From the NCBI GenBank assembly GCA_032988165.1, contig JANTQF010000009.1:186001-250000 (forward strand): a DNA stretch of 64,000 bases, written 5' to 3'. Origin of the DNA: Emmonsiellopsis sp. PD_33 (taxonomy: Eukaryota; Ascomycota; Eurotiomycetes; Onygenales; Ajellomycetaceae). Made by a program: the position numbers and the translations under genes. This document shows, piece after piece, positions 44,498 to 55,762 of this stretch. Within the stretch, counting starts at the first letter, position 1. Every line of letters begins with the position of its first letter. The notes under the pieces are model-generated. The model was not told the DNA's origin, made no database searches, and saw only the letters and a list, made by a program, of their open reading frames with translations.

Positions 44498-47303
44498 TCA
44501 CAGCTTCGACCTAATCCCCTCCAACCGAAACTTTACATCCTTCAACACCTTGCTGGTAGGCTTCCAGTCATCAAACAGTTTGAGCAATTCCGTCGTTTCT
44601 TCCGATAGTTCGCGACGCACGTATTCTTCTTCTAGGACACCGCGCATGGCGAAGGGGAGGATATAAGGGTTTGGAGTGGTGGTGGTGGCGCAGCGGTTGG
44701 ATTTGTTGTTTATTTCTAGTTTTGCGGCAGGGACGGGGGAGGTTTCAAGGGTGTATTCTACAGCGAGTCTGCGGGTGAAATGTCAGTCAATTTGCTATTA
44801 TTTCACGTTTGTAGGTAGTGGTGGGGATGCTTACTGGTATACAGATTCGTCATCGTATAATCGGGAATGCCCATCTCCAGTGTATAGACTCCCTGCGAGT
44901 GGAGAGGATAATTCACGTATTAGGCCGTGGTCTGATATTCCAAGGTTGCGGAGTTTCATGGCGAAGCCGACAAGGTGGGAGAGGCTAGGACGAACCTGTT
45001 AGTGGTTTTGTCCTCAAGAAAATTTATGGAATACCTACAAGCTTGGTGCGTGAACTCTCCCATCGACAAAGACAGCCCGATATATATGGGGGTGGGAAAC
45101 GGGAGCAAAAATGGATGACTAGAAGAATATGAGTTTGCTGTATCTCAAATCAAAGTAATGTATTCGGGTACGTACCTCTAGAGACACCAATTGGTCATCT
45201 ATGCTCCCAACATACACTATCCTTACTCCAAAATCGAGGGCCACTTCGAGGGCCGCAATATAGTCCTGTGAGACTTTACTCGACAGACTCGCGAAGTCAA
45301 ATAGCTCACCCGCCGATCCACTGATCCAGCGGGACCTATAGCCCGGGAAAGGCCCTAGATTGACCCCTGCCATTGCGCATATCCCTATCCTTGCAGAGCT
45401 TACACAACCAAATGCTATGAGTTTGGCAACCAGCATCGTCGCCACTGGGACACCCTGGCTATGACAGGCCAACATGATGAAGTCCGCTTTCTTGATATCT
45501 TCGATGTAGTCTAGGAGGAGCTTCCAAAGTAGATCAATGCGTTCGGATATGCGGCCTTCGCCTTCGAGGGAAATTTTCTGGACCTCACACGAGGATCCAT
45601 GAGATTCAGCCCAGCTGTAAATTGCTTTTGCTGCCATTGTTGAAAACTTGAGAGATGTACCTGTCGGCTGGCCAAGTACGGTTCGAATCAATGGCGCAGG
45701 AAAATATCCGTGCACTCCGATTGCTAGGGCTCGCTTCACTCGGGGGGGATCGGGAGTAGGTGTGACATGGGGCGGTTCAGTGCCTTTAGTGTAATATAAC
45801 AAACGAGAAATTTGCTGGATGATACCAGGTCTCTCCCGTATAGGGAAGGTATCTCGAAAAGTCGGTAGTACTTGATTAGGTATTAGGATCTTCGTAACTG
45901 AAGAACTGGGTGATTCATCCTTTGGAAGAGTTGGAGCCTTTTTACTACTGAGTTTGGATGGCGTATCAGGCACCACCATTTCAGCTACAGGCTCTTTGGG
46001 CTGGGCTTCCGTTGGGGCAGACCCTGCTTTGGGTTCCGAGACTTTGATGGATGCGCTCGCCTGGTTTCGAGATATTGATTTGGTTGGGCTATCAGCGGAT
46101 TCTGGCTGCTTGACGTCCTGTTCGATGGGTTTTGAGGATTCCTTAGACCAAAAGAGCCAACTAGATGGCCTTGCTGAGTTTGTGGGTACATTGGTTGGTT
46201 CAGTCGTCTGGTTTGTCTGTGGTTCTGTGGGCGACGGCTGCGAATTTACGGCATCATCATTCCCTTCAGAACTTTGATCATTCCTCACATCAGGAGGTTC
46301 TTCCATGCGGGTATCTCTTTGCAAATCCTCAGTTTGCCGGGTAATAGACGAGCCGCCCCACATTTGCAACCACGATCTCTTTTTAGGAGTTGAGAGGGTG
46401 TCGGGTACGGTAGAATTAGGTTTTGGTTCTGGTTCGACTGTAGGTTGTTCTGTGCCCTTTGATTCCGGTTCTGGCTCCTTGGCTGCCGGCTCTTCTACCG
46501 AAGGTTTGGACGTCGCGGCAACCTCAGCAGGCTGTTCTGTTTCTACAGTACTTGGAGCAGGTTCCGGGTCATTCTTCGATAGGGCAAGCCAGGCAAGCCA
46601 CCCTGATGACTGGTTTGACGGTTGCTCTTGATCTTCTTTCCCACTCTCCTTATTTCCGGGAGTAGAATCCTGGGTCACGTCCTTGTGGCCAAGCTCTTTT
46701 CTATCAGATCCACTTTCCACCTCAGGCGAACCTTTTGGCAAGGCAGTGACAGTATCGCTGCAAGCGGCATTTAATTTTGTTTCTTTAGCTTTCTGGTCAG
46801 ACATAGGTATATCTGGAACGGATGCAGAGCCAACTGAAGCAATATTGATCCGAGTTGTCGCTACTTCTGCGGGTAAGGACCTCGTCGATCCCCCAACTTT
46901 CTTTGTGAGTCCGAGAGATGGGGCTCTAACGGGACGAGATTGTGTGAATTGCGTAGATTGCGTAGATTGGGTTGTCACGGTTCGTTTCCGCTCGGGAGTC
47001 GGGGCGCATTCTGCAGATATGCTCTCTCGCGCAACTTCGGTGACGGCTGGTGCCTTGGGTTTGCGAGGCCAGGTTCGGGTGTACCAGTTCTAGCATTCAG
47101 TAAGCTAATGTCAACCCTCTGAGCAGTATCAAAATAAGGCAAACCCATGTTCTTACCGATCCAGAGTCTTTCTGTTTGTCCGGAGTCAGGGCGCCGGTGG
47201 GAGTGTCGGCGCTCATGCCGGCATCCTGGGAAGCATGTGCCGACTCGGTGTCGTCATTAGGGTCGTTTGGCTTCACCCGCTTACTCGGTCCCGCGGGCGC
47301 CAT
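44498..47303 (-). CDS. YML020W-like alpha/beta-hydrolase-fold protein
   Basis: Five exons (47303-47157, 47089-45176, 45118-45039, 44984-44835, 44768-44498) give 853 residues. This family is named for yeast YML020W, of unknown function. The N-terminal 450 residues are low-complexity Pro/Glu/Ser/Thr-rich with two short WLAWLALSK and WLFWSKESSK motifs, each next to Ser/Pro sequence. The C-terminal half is the alpha/beta hydrolase core: ALAIGVHGYFPAPLIR (oxyanion strand), then FIMLACHSQGVPVATMLV, the nucleophile elbow. The elbow reads C-H-S-Q-G, so the usual first Gly of G-x-S-x-G is Cys. Later strings are IGICAMAGVNLGPFPG and RAVFVDGRVHAPSF, with an Asp and His possible for the triad. Divergent from SPB1 over 371 bp; a YML018C-like transporter lies 3 kb beyond SPB1. 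Confidence 0.87.
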
Positions 47304-47674
47304 AGGAAAATAGAAGAAGGCATAACACGGCCAGCACGTACAGGACAGAGGGCGCTACAGCTCGAGAGCAGACATCGAGGAGCGCAGACAAAGCGTTGGG
47401 GAGACTTCTGCCATGTTGTCGCCGGCATTGATAGGCAGAGGAGACGCCCGATGATGTAAGGCGAAGTCATGTGACACGGGCCACACCGCCCTGGGCAGAA
47501 AAAATATATTGCCAAGAGCGGAGATCGAAGAGAGACCGAGACGACGACAACGACAGAGGGGAATATTCCACCCCTTGATTGCTGCGACTGGGACACACGG
47601 GCGGGATTCTCCTTGCTGCTGGTTGCCGGCTCACATTCTTTCAGCCTGGTTGATTCCGGCTATCTATATTAGCC
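47304..47674. promoter_or_regulatory. Short bidirectional promoter, YML020W-like / SPB1
   Basis: Only 371 bp separate two divergent start codons, so the genes share a promoter region and 5' UTR space. No TATA box or clear ribosome-biogenesis element was identified by eye. Confidence 0.6.
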
Positions 47675-50416
47675 ATGGCGATCCAGAAGAAGGCAAGTCC
47701 CTGTTCATTCACTGGCACCCTAATATGTCTTTGTCGCACTCTAACAGTTTGTACTATAGCACGGAAAAGGCCGTTTGGATAAATGGTATAAGCTTGCCAA
47801 GGAGAAGGGCTATCGAGCCCGTGCCGCTTTCAAGCTGATTCAGCTCAATAAGAAATATGGATTTTTGGAAAAGAGCAAAGTGCTCCTCGATCTTTGCGCC
47901 GCACCCGGTGTAAGTTACCCGCCTGTCTGAACGGGGATAAGTCATCTCTAACCATCACACCTACGTCCAATAGTCATGGTGTCAAGTTGCCGCAGAATGC
48001 ATGCCCGCACAGTCCCTAATCGTCGGTGTCGATCTCGCTCCGATTAAACCAATCCCCAAAGTCATAAGCTTCCAGAGCGATATCACCACCGACAAGTGTC
48101 GTGCTACGATCAGGCAGCATTTCAAAACCTGGAAAGCAGATACCGTCCTCCACGACGGTGCGCCAAACGTCGGTGTTGCCTGGGTACAGGATGCTTTCTC
48201 GCAAGCGGAGCTGGTGCTTCAGTCGTTGAAGTTGGCAACGGAATTTCTTGCTCCAGGAGGCTCATTTGTTACAAAAGTCTTCAGATCTAAAGATTACAAT
48301 CCCTTGTTGTGGGTGTTTAAGCAATTGTTCACAACTGTCGAAGCCACCAAACCACCCTCCTCGCGAAACGTTTCTGCGGAAATTTTCGTCGTCTGCCTCG
48401 GCTTCAAGGCTCCCAAACACATCGACCCGAAATTCCTTGACCCTAGACATGTCTTCGCCGAACTACAGGACCCCACTCCAAACCATGAAGCAAAGGTGTT
48501 TAATCCAGAGAAAAAGAAGCGGAAGAGAGAGGGTTATGAAGAAGGCAATTACCTCCAGTACAAGGAAATCCCCGTCAGCGAATACATAAACACCACCGAT
48601 CCAATCGCGATTCTGGGAGAGTACAACAAGTTGAGCTTTCAACAGTCGATGAGCGGTGACATTGCGCTGGCAACTCTTGAGCGGCTTCCGGAAACTACCC
48701 CCGAAATCAAAATGTGTTGCGAGGATCTCAAAGTGCTCGGAAAGAAGGAATTTCGTAACTTGTTGAGATGGCGTCTGAAGGTTCGAGAGCGGTTCGGGCT
48801 GTCGGTGAAGAAAGGCACCAGCAAGACAGCCGAGCAGCCTGAGGAAGTAGCTGAGATCGAACCCATGGACGAAGAGCTAGCAATCCAGGAAGAACTACAA
48901 CGGCTGAAGGAAAAAGAGACGTCAAGGCAGAAGAAAGAGCGCCGCAGGGAAAACGAGCGCAAGCAAAAGGAGATCGTCCGAATGCAGATGCACATGACTA
49001 CTCCCATGGACATCGGTGTCGAACAAGCAGGCCCTGCCGGGGAAGGGGCCATGTTTGCTATCAAGCCGGTTAACAGAATTGGAGGAGCGGGGAAGCTGGC
49101 GAGTGCCAAGATGGTGGACGTTGAGAGCTCGGACGAGGACGATTCAGAGACAATCGATGATGAGACCGATGATGAACAAGACCGCCTCGAGCGTGAACTA
49201 GACTCCATGTACGAAAGATACCAGACTGATCGCGAAGATCGGGATTCAAAAATACGTGCGAAGAAGGCGCGGAAGGATTTCGAAACCGAGGAGTGGGAGG
49301 GGATTTCTGATTCCGGAAAAGAAAGCGGTGCGGAAACAGATGCTGATGATGTTGAAATGGGAACTCCAATTCTGAGCAGTGCTACCGAAAATAAAGGCTT
49401 GTCGAATAAAGCTGCAATGTTCTTCGATCAGGATATCTTCCAAGGACTCGGGGATTTGGGCGAAGATGATGAGGATGAGGAGGATGATGAGGGTGAGGAT
49501 GAGGACGAGGATGAGCAAGATGAAGGAAATACCCAGGTTTCAGAAGACGATGACAGCGCGTCGGGCGAAGAAGAAGAGTATTCAGATATGTCTGAGAGTG
49601 AAGATGATATTCAACCCCCACCAAAGTCAACAAAGGCGGACCGCAAAAAGTCCGAAAAGCCCGACTCCTGGGATAAAAAAGATAAAAAGAAGTCATCCAA
49701 TATATCTCCCAATTTCGAAGAGAAGCAAGATGACCCGCGCAAAAAGAACGGACAACTAGGTAAGCCCATCTCCCATCCCCTATCACAGCCCTAACCTCTT
49801 CCTCTCCAAATCACCGCCAGTCAAAAGCGAAGAAAACAAAAATACTAACAACCCCCCAGACATCGACATCATCACCGCAGAAGCCATGGCCCTCGCCCAA
49901 CAAATCGTAACGGGCCAAAAGACACCCGCCGACGTCGTCGACGACGGCTTCAACAAGCTCACCTTCCGCGACACCGACGGTCTGCCAGAGTGGTTCCTCG
50001 ACGACGAAAACAAGCACTCCAAGATCCAAAAGCCCATCACCGCGGCCGCCGCCGCCGCCATCCGCGAAAAGCTGCGCGCCATCAACGCCCGCCCCATCAA
50101 GAAGGTCCAAGAAGCCAAGGGCCGCAAGAAGTTCAAGGCTGCACAGCGGCTGGAGAAGCTGCGGAAGAAGTCTGCGTTGTTGGCGGATGATGAGGGGATT
50201 AGTGAGAAGGATAAGGCGCAGACGATTGCGCGGATGATGAGCCGCGCGATGAAGAAGAAGCCTAAGCAGAGTGTTAAGCTTGTTGTGGCTAGGGGAGGGA
50301 ATAGGGGTATTTCTGGGCGGCCCAGGGGTGTCAAGGGGAAGTATAAGATTGTTGATGCGCGGTTGAAGAAGGATGTTAGGGCTGAGAAGAGGTTGGCGAA
50401 GAAGAAGAAGAACTGA
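47675..50416 (+). CDS. spb1: 27S pre-rRNA 2'-O-methyltransferase Spb1
   Basis: Nucleolar AdoMet-dependent methyltransferase that modifies the A-loop of 25S rRNA (G2922 in yeast) and is needed for 60S assembly. Exons 47675-47692, 47760-47909, 47974-49759 and 49821-50416 give 849 residues. The first intron uses a GC donor (AAG|GCAAGT), needed to form MAIQKKHGKGRLDKWY. The K-D-K-E tetrad of the FtsJ fold is present: Lys in RARAAFKL, Asp in HDGAPNVG, Lys in FVTKVFRS, Glu in VSAEIFVVC. The SAM loop is DLCAAPGSWCQVA. The middle is a coiled, acidic region; the C-terminal domain (AEAMALAQQIVTG, DGLPEWFLDDE, and a basic KGKYKIVDARLKKDVR tail) is typical of Spb1. Two in-frame acceptors exist for the last intron (49820 and 49859); I chose the first because its branch site is better placed. 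Confidence 0.96.
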
Positions 50417-50869
50417 AGTTTTTTTATCCTGCCTTTTTTTTTCATGGTTGGGTGATTCTTGTTTTTTATGTGGTATAACATGCGGGTTAAGGGGCGGGTT
50501 TGCATATAGATGGGGAGAATTTAAAAATCTGCTATTTTGGATTGTCTACGCTGCAATATCGGCTATTCAATTCTGACTGGATTTAGGAAACGTATGTGTG
50601 GTAAGAAATGCACCTTAGGCAACCAAGCCCTCATTGCTCAGGGGGGGGGATTTATATCTGGGTATCTAACCCCAAACACACCCTGAAGCCAGCTTCATCC
50701 CTCCTTTATCAGAATAAGAACAGAGCTATATAGAAAAGGGAGAAAAGAGAAATGGTTTAAACCCCACTCATGAAAAACACAAAAGGACAAACGAAAAAAA
50801 ACCCGAAATCACAACGCCAAAAAAAATAAAAAAAGGGATGGTGTGTTTCTAAATTCTATATCCCACCCC
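50417..50869. other. Convergent 3' region, SPB1 and transporter
   Basis: 453 bp with T-rich and A-rich stretches for 3' end formation. No gene seen. Confidence 0.5.
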
Positions 50870-52643
50870 TCACCCCTCCTTCCCCTCATGATTAACAACC
50901 AAAAACGAAAAGAACACAATCGTAGCACCAACCCAGTACAGCGCACTCGAATACTGCCCTTGCAAGAAAATCTGTGCAACAAGGGAGAGCGGGATAGTCA
51001 GACTGAGACCGACAGTGACCACCAGCGGCGTTGTGAGGAGCATGGCGTACGCCCAACAGATGTCTGAGACGACGGATGTGACCGAATTGACCTAAAGACG
51101 TGGACAACTGTGGGTTAGCTAGTGGGATTGCGAAGGGGGGAGAAGAAGTATACTCTATAGAGTGCGATAGGAAAATGGGCCATGTATTGCATGCATACCA
51201 AAACAATCATCCACACCCTCTGACTATCCGGCAACGCGAATGTCTCCCAACCAGCCAGATGCAAAATCACCAGCCCGGGCCACATGATAACCGTATTGAT
51301 TAGTCCCACCAGCCCGAAAAATAACGACATGTTCACCCGACTCTCATTCCCAACCTGCTTCTTCATCACGATCGTATAGACACCATATAAAATGGCGCTA
51401 AATGCGGCCATGGCATCGCCAAGGGCGATCTCGCCTGTCGTTTTGTGTGGAAATGAGCTGCGTGTGGCGTTGGCGTCGTTATCAGCGTCATTGGAACCGG
51501 ATAGGTCGACGCGGGAGATCAAGAAGATTCCGGATAAAGAGGCGAGGACGCCGATGAGTTTGCGTGGGGTGAATTTCTCTACGCCCATTATTACGCCGAA
51601 TATTAGGGTCCAGACGCCTAGTGAATTATTATAAGTAAAATGTGTGATTTATGCGAGGAAAATGAGGAGATATAATTGACTCATACCGCTGGTAGATGTC
51701 AATATCGTCGTGCTTCCGACGGTCGTGAATTGCAAGCATGCCATGGCAAAGTAATTGGCCTGGGGTTCGGATTAGTGTCTATCCATGCGCAAAGGGAGTT
51801 TTGCAGAACGCCCTGAACATACCAAGAACTATATCAACCGGTTAACAAAGTAATTTAATCTAAGAACCACAGAGGTAAGTTGGGGGGGGATGCTCACCCA
51901 TAATAAACAAAACTCCAAACTCAACTTCGCCGTCTCTCTAAACCCCAATCTCTCTGAAGATGAAGAATCGCCGGCATTATTTCCCTCAACCAAAGTTCTA
52001 CCATCACTCTCTGGATCCACATCCACCTCATCATCCTCAGCTAAGAAGGGGCGGGACTCATCAGCCGCCTCACGCGAATCCAATTGCGCAACTAGCGACC
52101 GCAACGACGTGACCTTCGAGAGCTTCCCGGCTCTCCATAGTCTGAAGAGCCTCCGGCCGACAATAGGCAGCAGTGGAAATATGAAGAAGGCCGTATTTAA
52201 ATATGTGACGAAGAAAGGTTTCGAGTATGTGTTGTCTGCGAATATAGTCTGCAAAAAGAGATTAGAACAAGACAAAAAACATAACGCTAGAATGCCAGCT
52301 CATAATCGGAATGATAACTGTAACTCCTCCCCCAACCCCCCCTCCATCCTCCCCCGCCTTCCTTTCAATTATAAGACATCAAACAAAAGGAAAAAGCACT
52401 CACACTAGCCAAAAAATTCGACGCCGTCCACAGCACCACCACAACAAGCAACAGCACGATTCCCAACGTCCGTCTCGCGAGTCCAATAATTAACGGCGAC
52501 GAACCAGGACCAGCCCCAGAAATAGAACCAGTATCGTCCTGCCTCCGCTTTATGCGTCTCCCCGAGGCACGCGATATCGATCTTGACCTGGCCGTATGTA
52601 GAGCAGCGCCTCCTCCGGAGGAGGGTCCGGAATCCTCGTACAT
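50870..52643 (-). CDS. SLC35F-like DMT transporter (YML018C/THI74 type)
   Basis: A multi-pass membrane protein of the drug/metabolite transporter superfamily, close to yeast YML018C and THI74 and animal SLC35F5, probably in the vacuolar or Golgi membrane. Exons 52643-52404, 52248-51898, 51828-51823, 51759-51687, 51617-51199 and 51091-50870 give 436 residues and about ten hydrophobic segments. The third exon is only 6 nt (Phe-Leu) and is needed to rebuild LLWFLANYFAMACLQ, a motif conserved in the family. Other strings are VVLWTASNFLAS, FVTYLNTAFFIFPL, STTILTSTSGVWTLIFG, GDAMAAFSAILYGVYTIVMKKQ, MWPGLVILHL and SLTIPLSLVAQIFL. The loop after helix 2 is long, acidic and Ser-rich (about residues 130-185). 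The end HEGKEG is cytosolic or lumenal. Substrate unknown. Confidence 0.9.
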
Positions 52644-53893
52644 GTGTTTGGGGGCGGATATAGTCTTGGTTGATAGGTAAATGTGCAGTTCTATGTCGCG
52701 CGGGACAAAAGGACGGGTCTGTAGGTGGATATCGTGAGCAGGGTGGGATTTCGAAGGCAGAGAAAGATTCGATAATCAGCTGATAGCTTAGCTGTGGGTT
52801 AGTTTGTACTGGGTACAAAGAGATATGGGCAAGACAATGGCGGATCGGAGGAGCGGGAGGTGTGGACGGGGCGAGAGTCGCGGCGCATAATGGTGGGGAT
52901 GCTCTCTGGGTTAAGTAGCCACAGCGGGCTAGTGTTCAAAGATGAGCTGAGACGAGCTCTCAGGAGTGAAACGTCATAGCCAGGAGAGGTATTCGAACGG
53001 AGGTTGAAGAGGTGACATTGCGGCTGGGTGGTGTCAGGTTGTTGGAGATGAGGCTGAAATAAACAATTGCTGGGGTTGGGCTGCTTATCTCAGACGATCT
53101 GATAAGCGAAGATCGGATCTGGAATCAGTGGAGTATCTACAGTTCTTGTGTATGGGATGTTTAGGATGGAATGAATTTATCATTAATGGCAGCTCATTTG
53201 TTCTATTAGTGTTCTCTGCACCCTACATTCCCATAACCTTCGTATAGCGAATGTGGGCAGTGTATAATTTACCTGCTATATACATATGGAACCATTCAGG
53301 AGCTGCCAATACCCCAGATCCTCTACTACCACCCATACAATAACCACAGCTAAGCTAGACAAACATGGACGGAGCCCAACAATTGTTAGCGAGAAGAAAT
53401 GGCGGGGTAAAAAAGGCTGTCATAACAGCAACGCAATCCGACGCAGAAAGCAGAACAGGGATTATATCCAAGAGCACAAGCCTTTATCTCCCGGTATTGC
53501 AGAATTGGACGATAGCAAAGTTGCCACAGAGGAGGAAAGGGACAAAAAAGTAAGAACATTAACAGCGCCATGGTCGACAAAATCCGGATGATATCTGAAT
53601 AGCCAAGCAACCAAGCCTGGCCGGCGGGGTAGGGCTCGAAAAGGTAGACAACATTACGTAGGCGATGAAGAAGGAAAGTCTCTGCGGCAAATTATAATGA
53701 TTTCAAGATCACAACGCCGATGACTCCGGAATAGAAACGAGGAAAGGTCCAACTCAAACAAACAGGGTGAGCTGCATATCAACCACCCAGCAGAAACCTC
53801 CCATAGCTTGCGAAAGTCGTATTAGGCGGGTTATACGTAGCTCAGGGCCACAGCCCAACAAGAGGAAATTGGCAAAGCGATAAGAGCGAGTCG
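52644..53893. other. Intergenic region, transporter promoter and ypt7 3' flank
   Basis: 1.25 kb without a supported gene. The small reading frames at 53286-53600 have no recognised features. No RNA gene or repeat seen. Confidence 0.5.
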
Positions 53894-54829
53894 TTAACAG
53901 GCGCAGCCATCACGGTCGTTGTCAAGATGGATATTGATTGGATCAGCGAAATCTCCACTATACTCCTCAGATTCTTCTTGTAACAACGCGCTTTTGGCAA
54001 TTTCTATTCCAGAGTGTATTAGCAACTAGCGCTCTCGGGAGTGAAGGGCCAAACTCGTACCTTCGAATGCCTGTTCGACATTGACGGCCTCTTTAGCGCT
54101 CGTTTCAAAGTAAGGAATGTTTCCCTTGGATTGGCAGTATGTCGTGGCTCGTTTCGAGGATATCATTCTTTTGCTCTCTTCCACGTCGATCTTGTTTCCC
54201 AGCACAACCTAATAGCCATGTAAGCATGCCAACGGAATGATATGTGGGGTGATAGGCGCAACTCACGAAAGGGAAACTTTCGGGGTCTCTCGGGCTAGCC
54301 TGGATGAGAAATTCATCGCGCCAACTATCCAGCGTCTCGAAGCTCTTGGAGTTATTAACGTCGTATACCAAAACACAGCAATCAGCTCCTCGGTAGAACG
54401 CCACGCCTAGCGACTGAAATCGTTCTTGTCCAGCAGTATCCCAAAGCTGTCCCAGAGTAAAACAACAAAGTCAGCAGCCACTTTCATGAAACCAACAAAA
54501 TATGATGCCCGGCGTACCTGCAGAGTCACGAGTCTGTCATCCACCAAAACGTCCTTCGTCAGGTAATCCGCGCCAATGGTTGCCTTGTAGCTCGAGCTGT
54601 ATTTCTTATTGACCTGTTGGATTCATAGATAAGCTGCTGTCGTCCGTCATACCACGTCGCGGGGATCAAGTGACGTTATACTAACATATTGGTTCATCAA
54701 ACTAGTCTTTCCAACGCCGCTATCGCCGAGGACGATGACCTAGATGGAGCGAACGGGAGTGGTTAGCAGGGGTCATTACGGGACGCAAGAGCAACAAACC
54801 TTCAAAAGGAGCTTCTTCCGGGTAGCCAT
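53894..54829 (-). CDS. ypt7: Rab7-type GTPase Ypt7
   Basis: Small GTPase of late endosomes and vacuoles, required for homotypic vacuole fusion and for autophagosome fusion. Six exons (54829-54800, 54739-54686, 54613-54518, 54446-54267, 54208-54061, 54003-53894) give 205 residues, the usual length. G-boxes are complete: GDSGVGKT (G1), the effector ATIGADYLTK (G2), WDTAGQERF (G3), GNKID (G4) and ETSAKE (G5). The C-terminal CAC motif is a double geranylgeranylation site. The N-terminus MATRKKLLLKVIVLGD is characteristic of Ypt7/Rab7. All five introns are 57-72 nt. The nearby Atg16 gene (3.4 kb away) also acts in autophagy, but no link is implied. Confidence 0.97.
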
Positions 54830-55762
54830 GTCTGCGATCGTGCGGTCTAATGTAGTGTCTAGGGGTGGAGAGCAGTCCAAAAATGGGAGCGTGGGAGAGG
54901 ACTTGTAGTTGGCCGCAGGAGGAGAACGGTTGGAGATGTGGAGATCGGAGAAGCAGCGGCCCAAGGAAGCCCGTTCGGGATAAGACTGCAAGACAGAAAC
55001 TGGCAGAGTAGAGAAAGGGGTGGGAGACAGAAACAAGCAGATGTCTGGAATGCGGAGGAACCCGAAAGCGCAATGCGGACGGAGAAGCAAGCTGGGGTTG
55101 AGACAGAAGACGCGGGAAAGGAGATGGAGATGATGATGATGATATCGGGGTGAGGAGAGAGGTACATCATTTGACCCACTAGGCCGCATTGGGGCTAGTG
55201 CAGATGCGGCCTTGGCGCCGATAAAGGGGGCACGTGATCATCTCGAGGCCGGCCTTCTTTTGCTACCACGACGTCATCACAAACTTGAAGATATCAGCTT
55301 GGACAATTGTACTCCTTACATCTCATGGCCACTCTACTACATTTCATCTCAGGGAAATATTGCATAGACCCTCGCTAGTTCATGCTCTCTCTGTTGCCGT
55401 GCTATTCCTAGCCTCCCTCCCACCCACTAGGCAACCCCCCTTCTCACAGAGCGGCAGAGCCTCAGCAATCCTCAAGGACCTCAGCCCACATATTACGATG
55501 CATTAAACGGCGGCTCCCAGGCTCCCGCCTTACTACAGGTAGATCTTACCTAGGGGGTTGAGCGCCATATTCGATTCAGATTGATATTTCTGTTGCTTTA
55601 CCAGGCTGTCCCAAAGATAACAAACAGCGACAGGATACAAATCTATTCCCCCCTGGTTTCCACGCCGTCATTTTACATCATCAACCTCTTTAGCCTGAAG
55701 GAGCTGGTCTACCTAGAAAAAAATCCATACACCCATGCTATCCACCTGCAACCCCCCAGCGC
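54830..55762. other. ypt7 promoter and GH43 3' flank
   Basis: 0.93 kb between ypt7 and the GH43 gene, which lie on the same strand. CACGTGATCA is at 55231-55240, about 400 bp before the ypt7 start. A GATGAT run is at 55128-55140. No gene seen. Confidence 0.5.

Noticed and set aside
53286..53610. Possible small gene between transporter and ypt7
   Set aside because: Two overlapping short frames on opposite strands, no motif, no splice structure.
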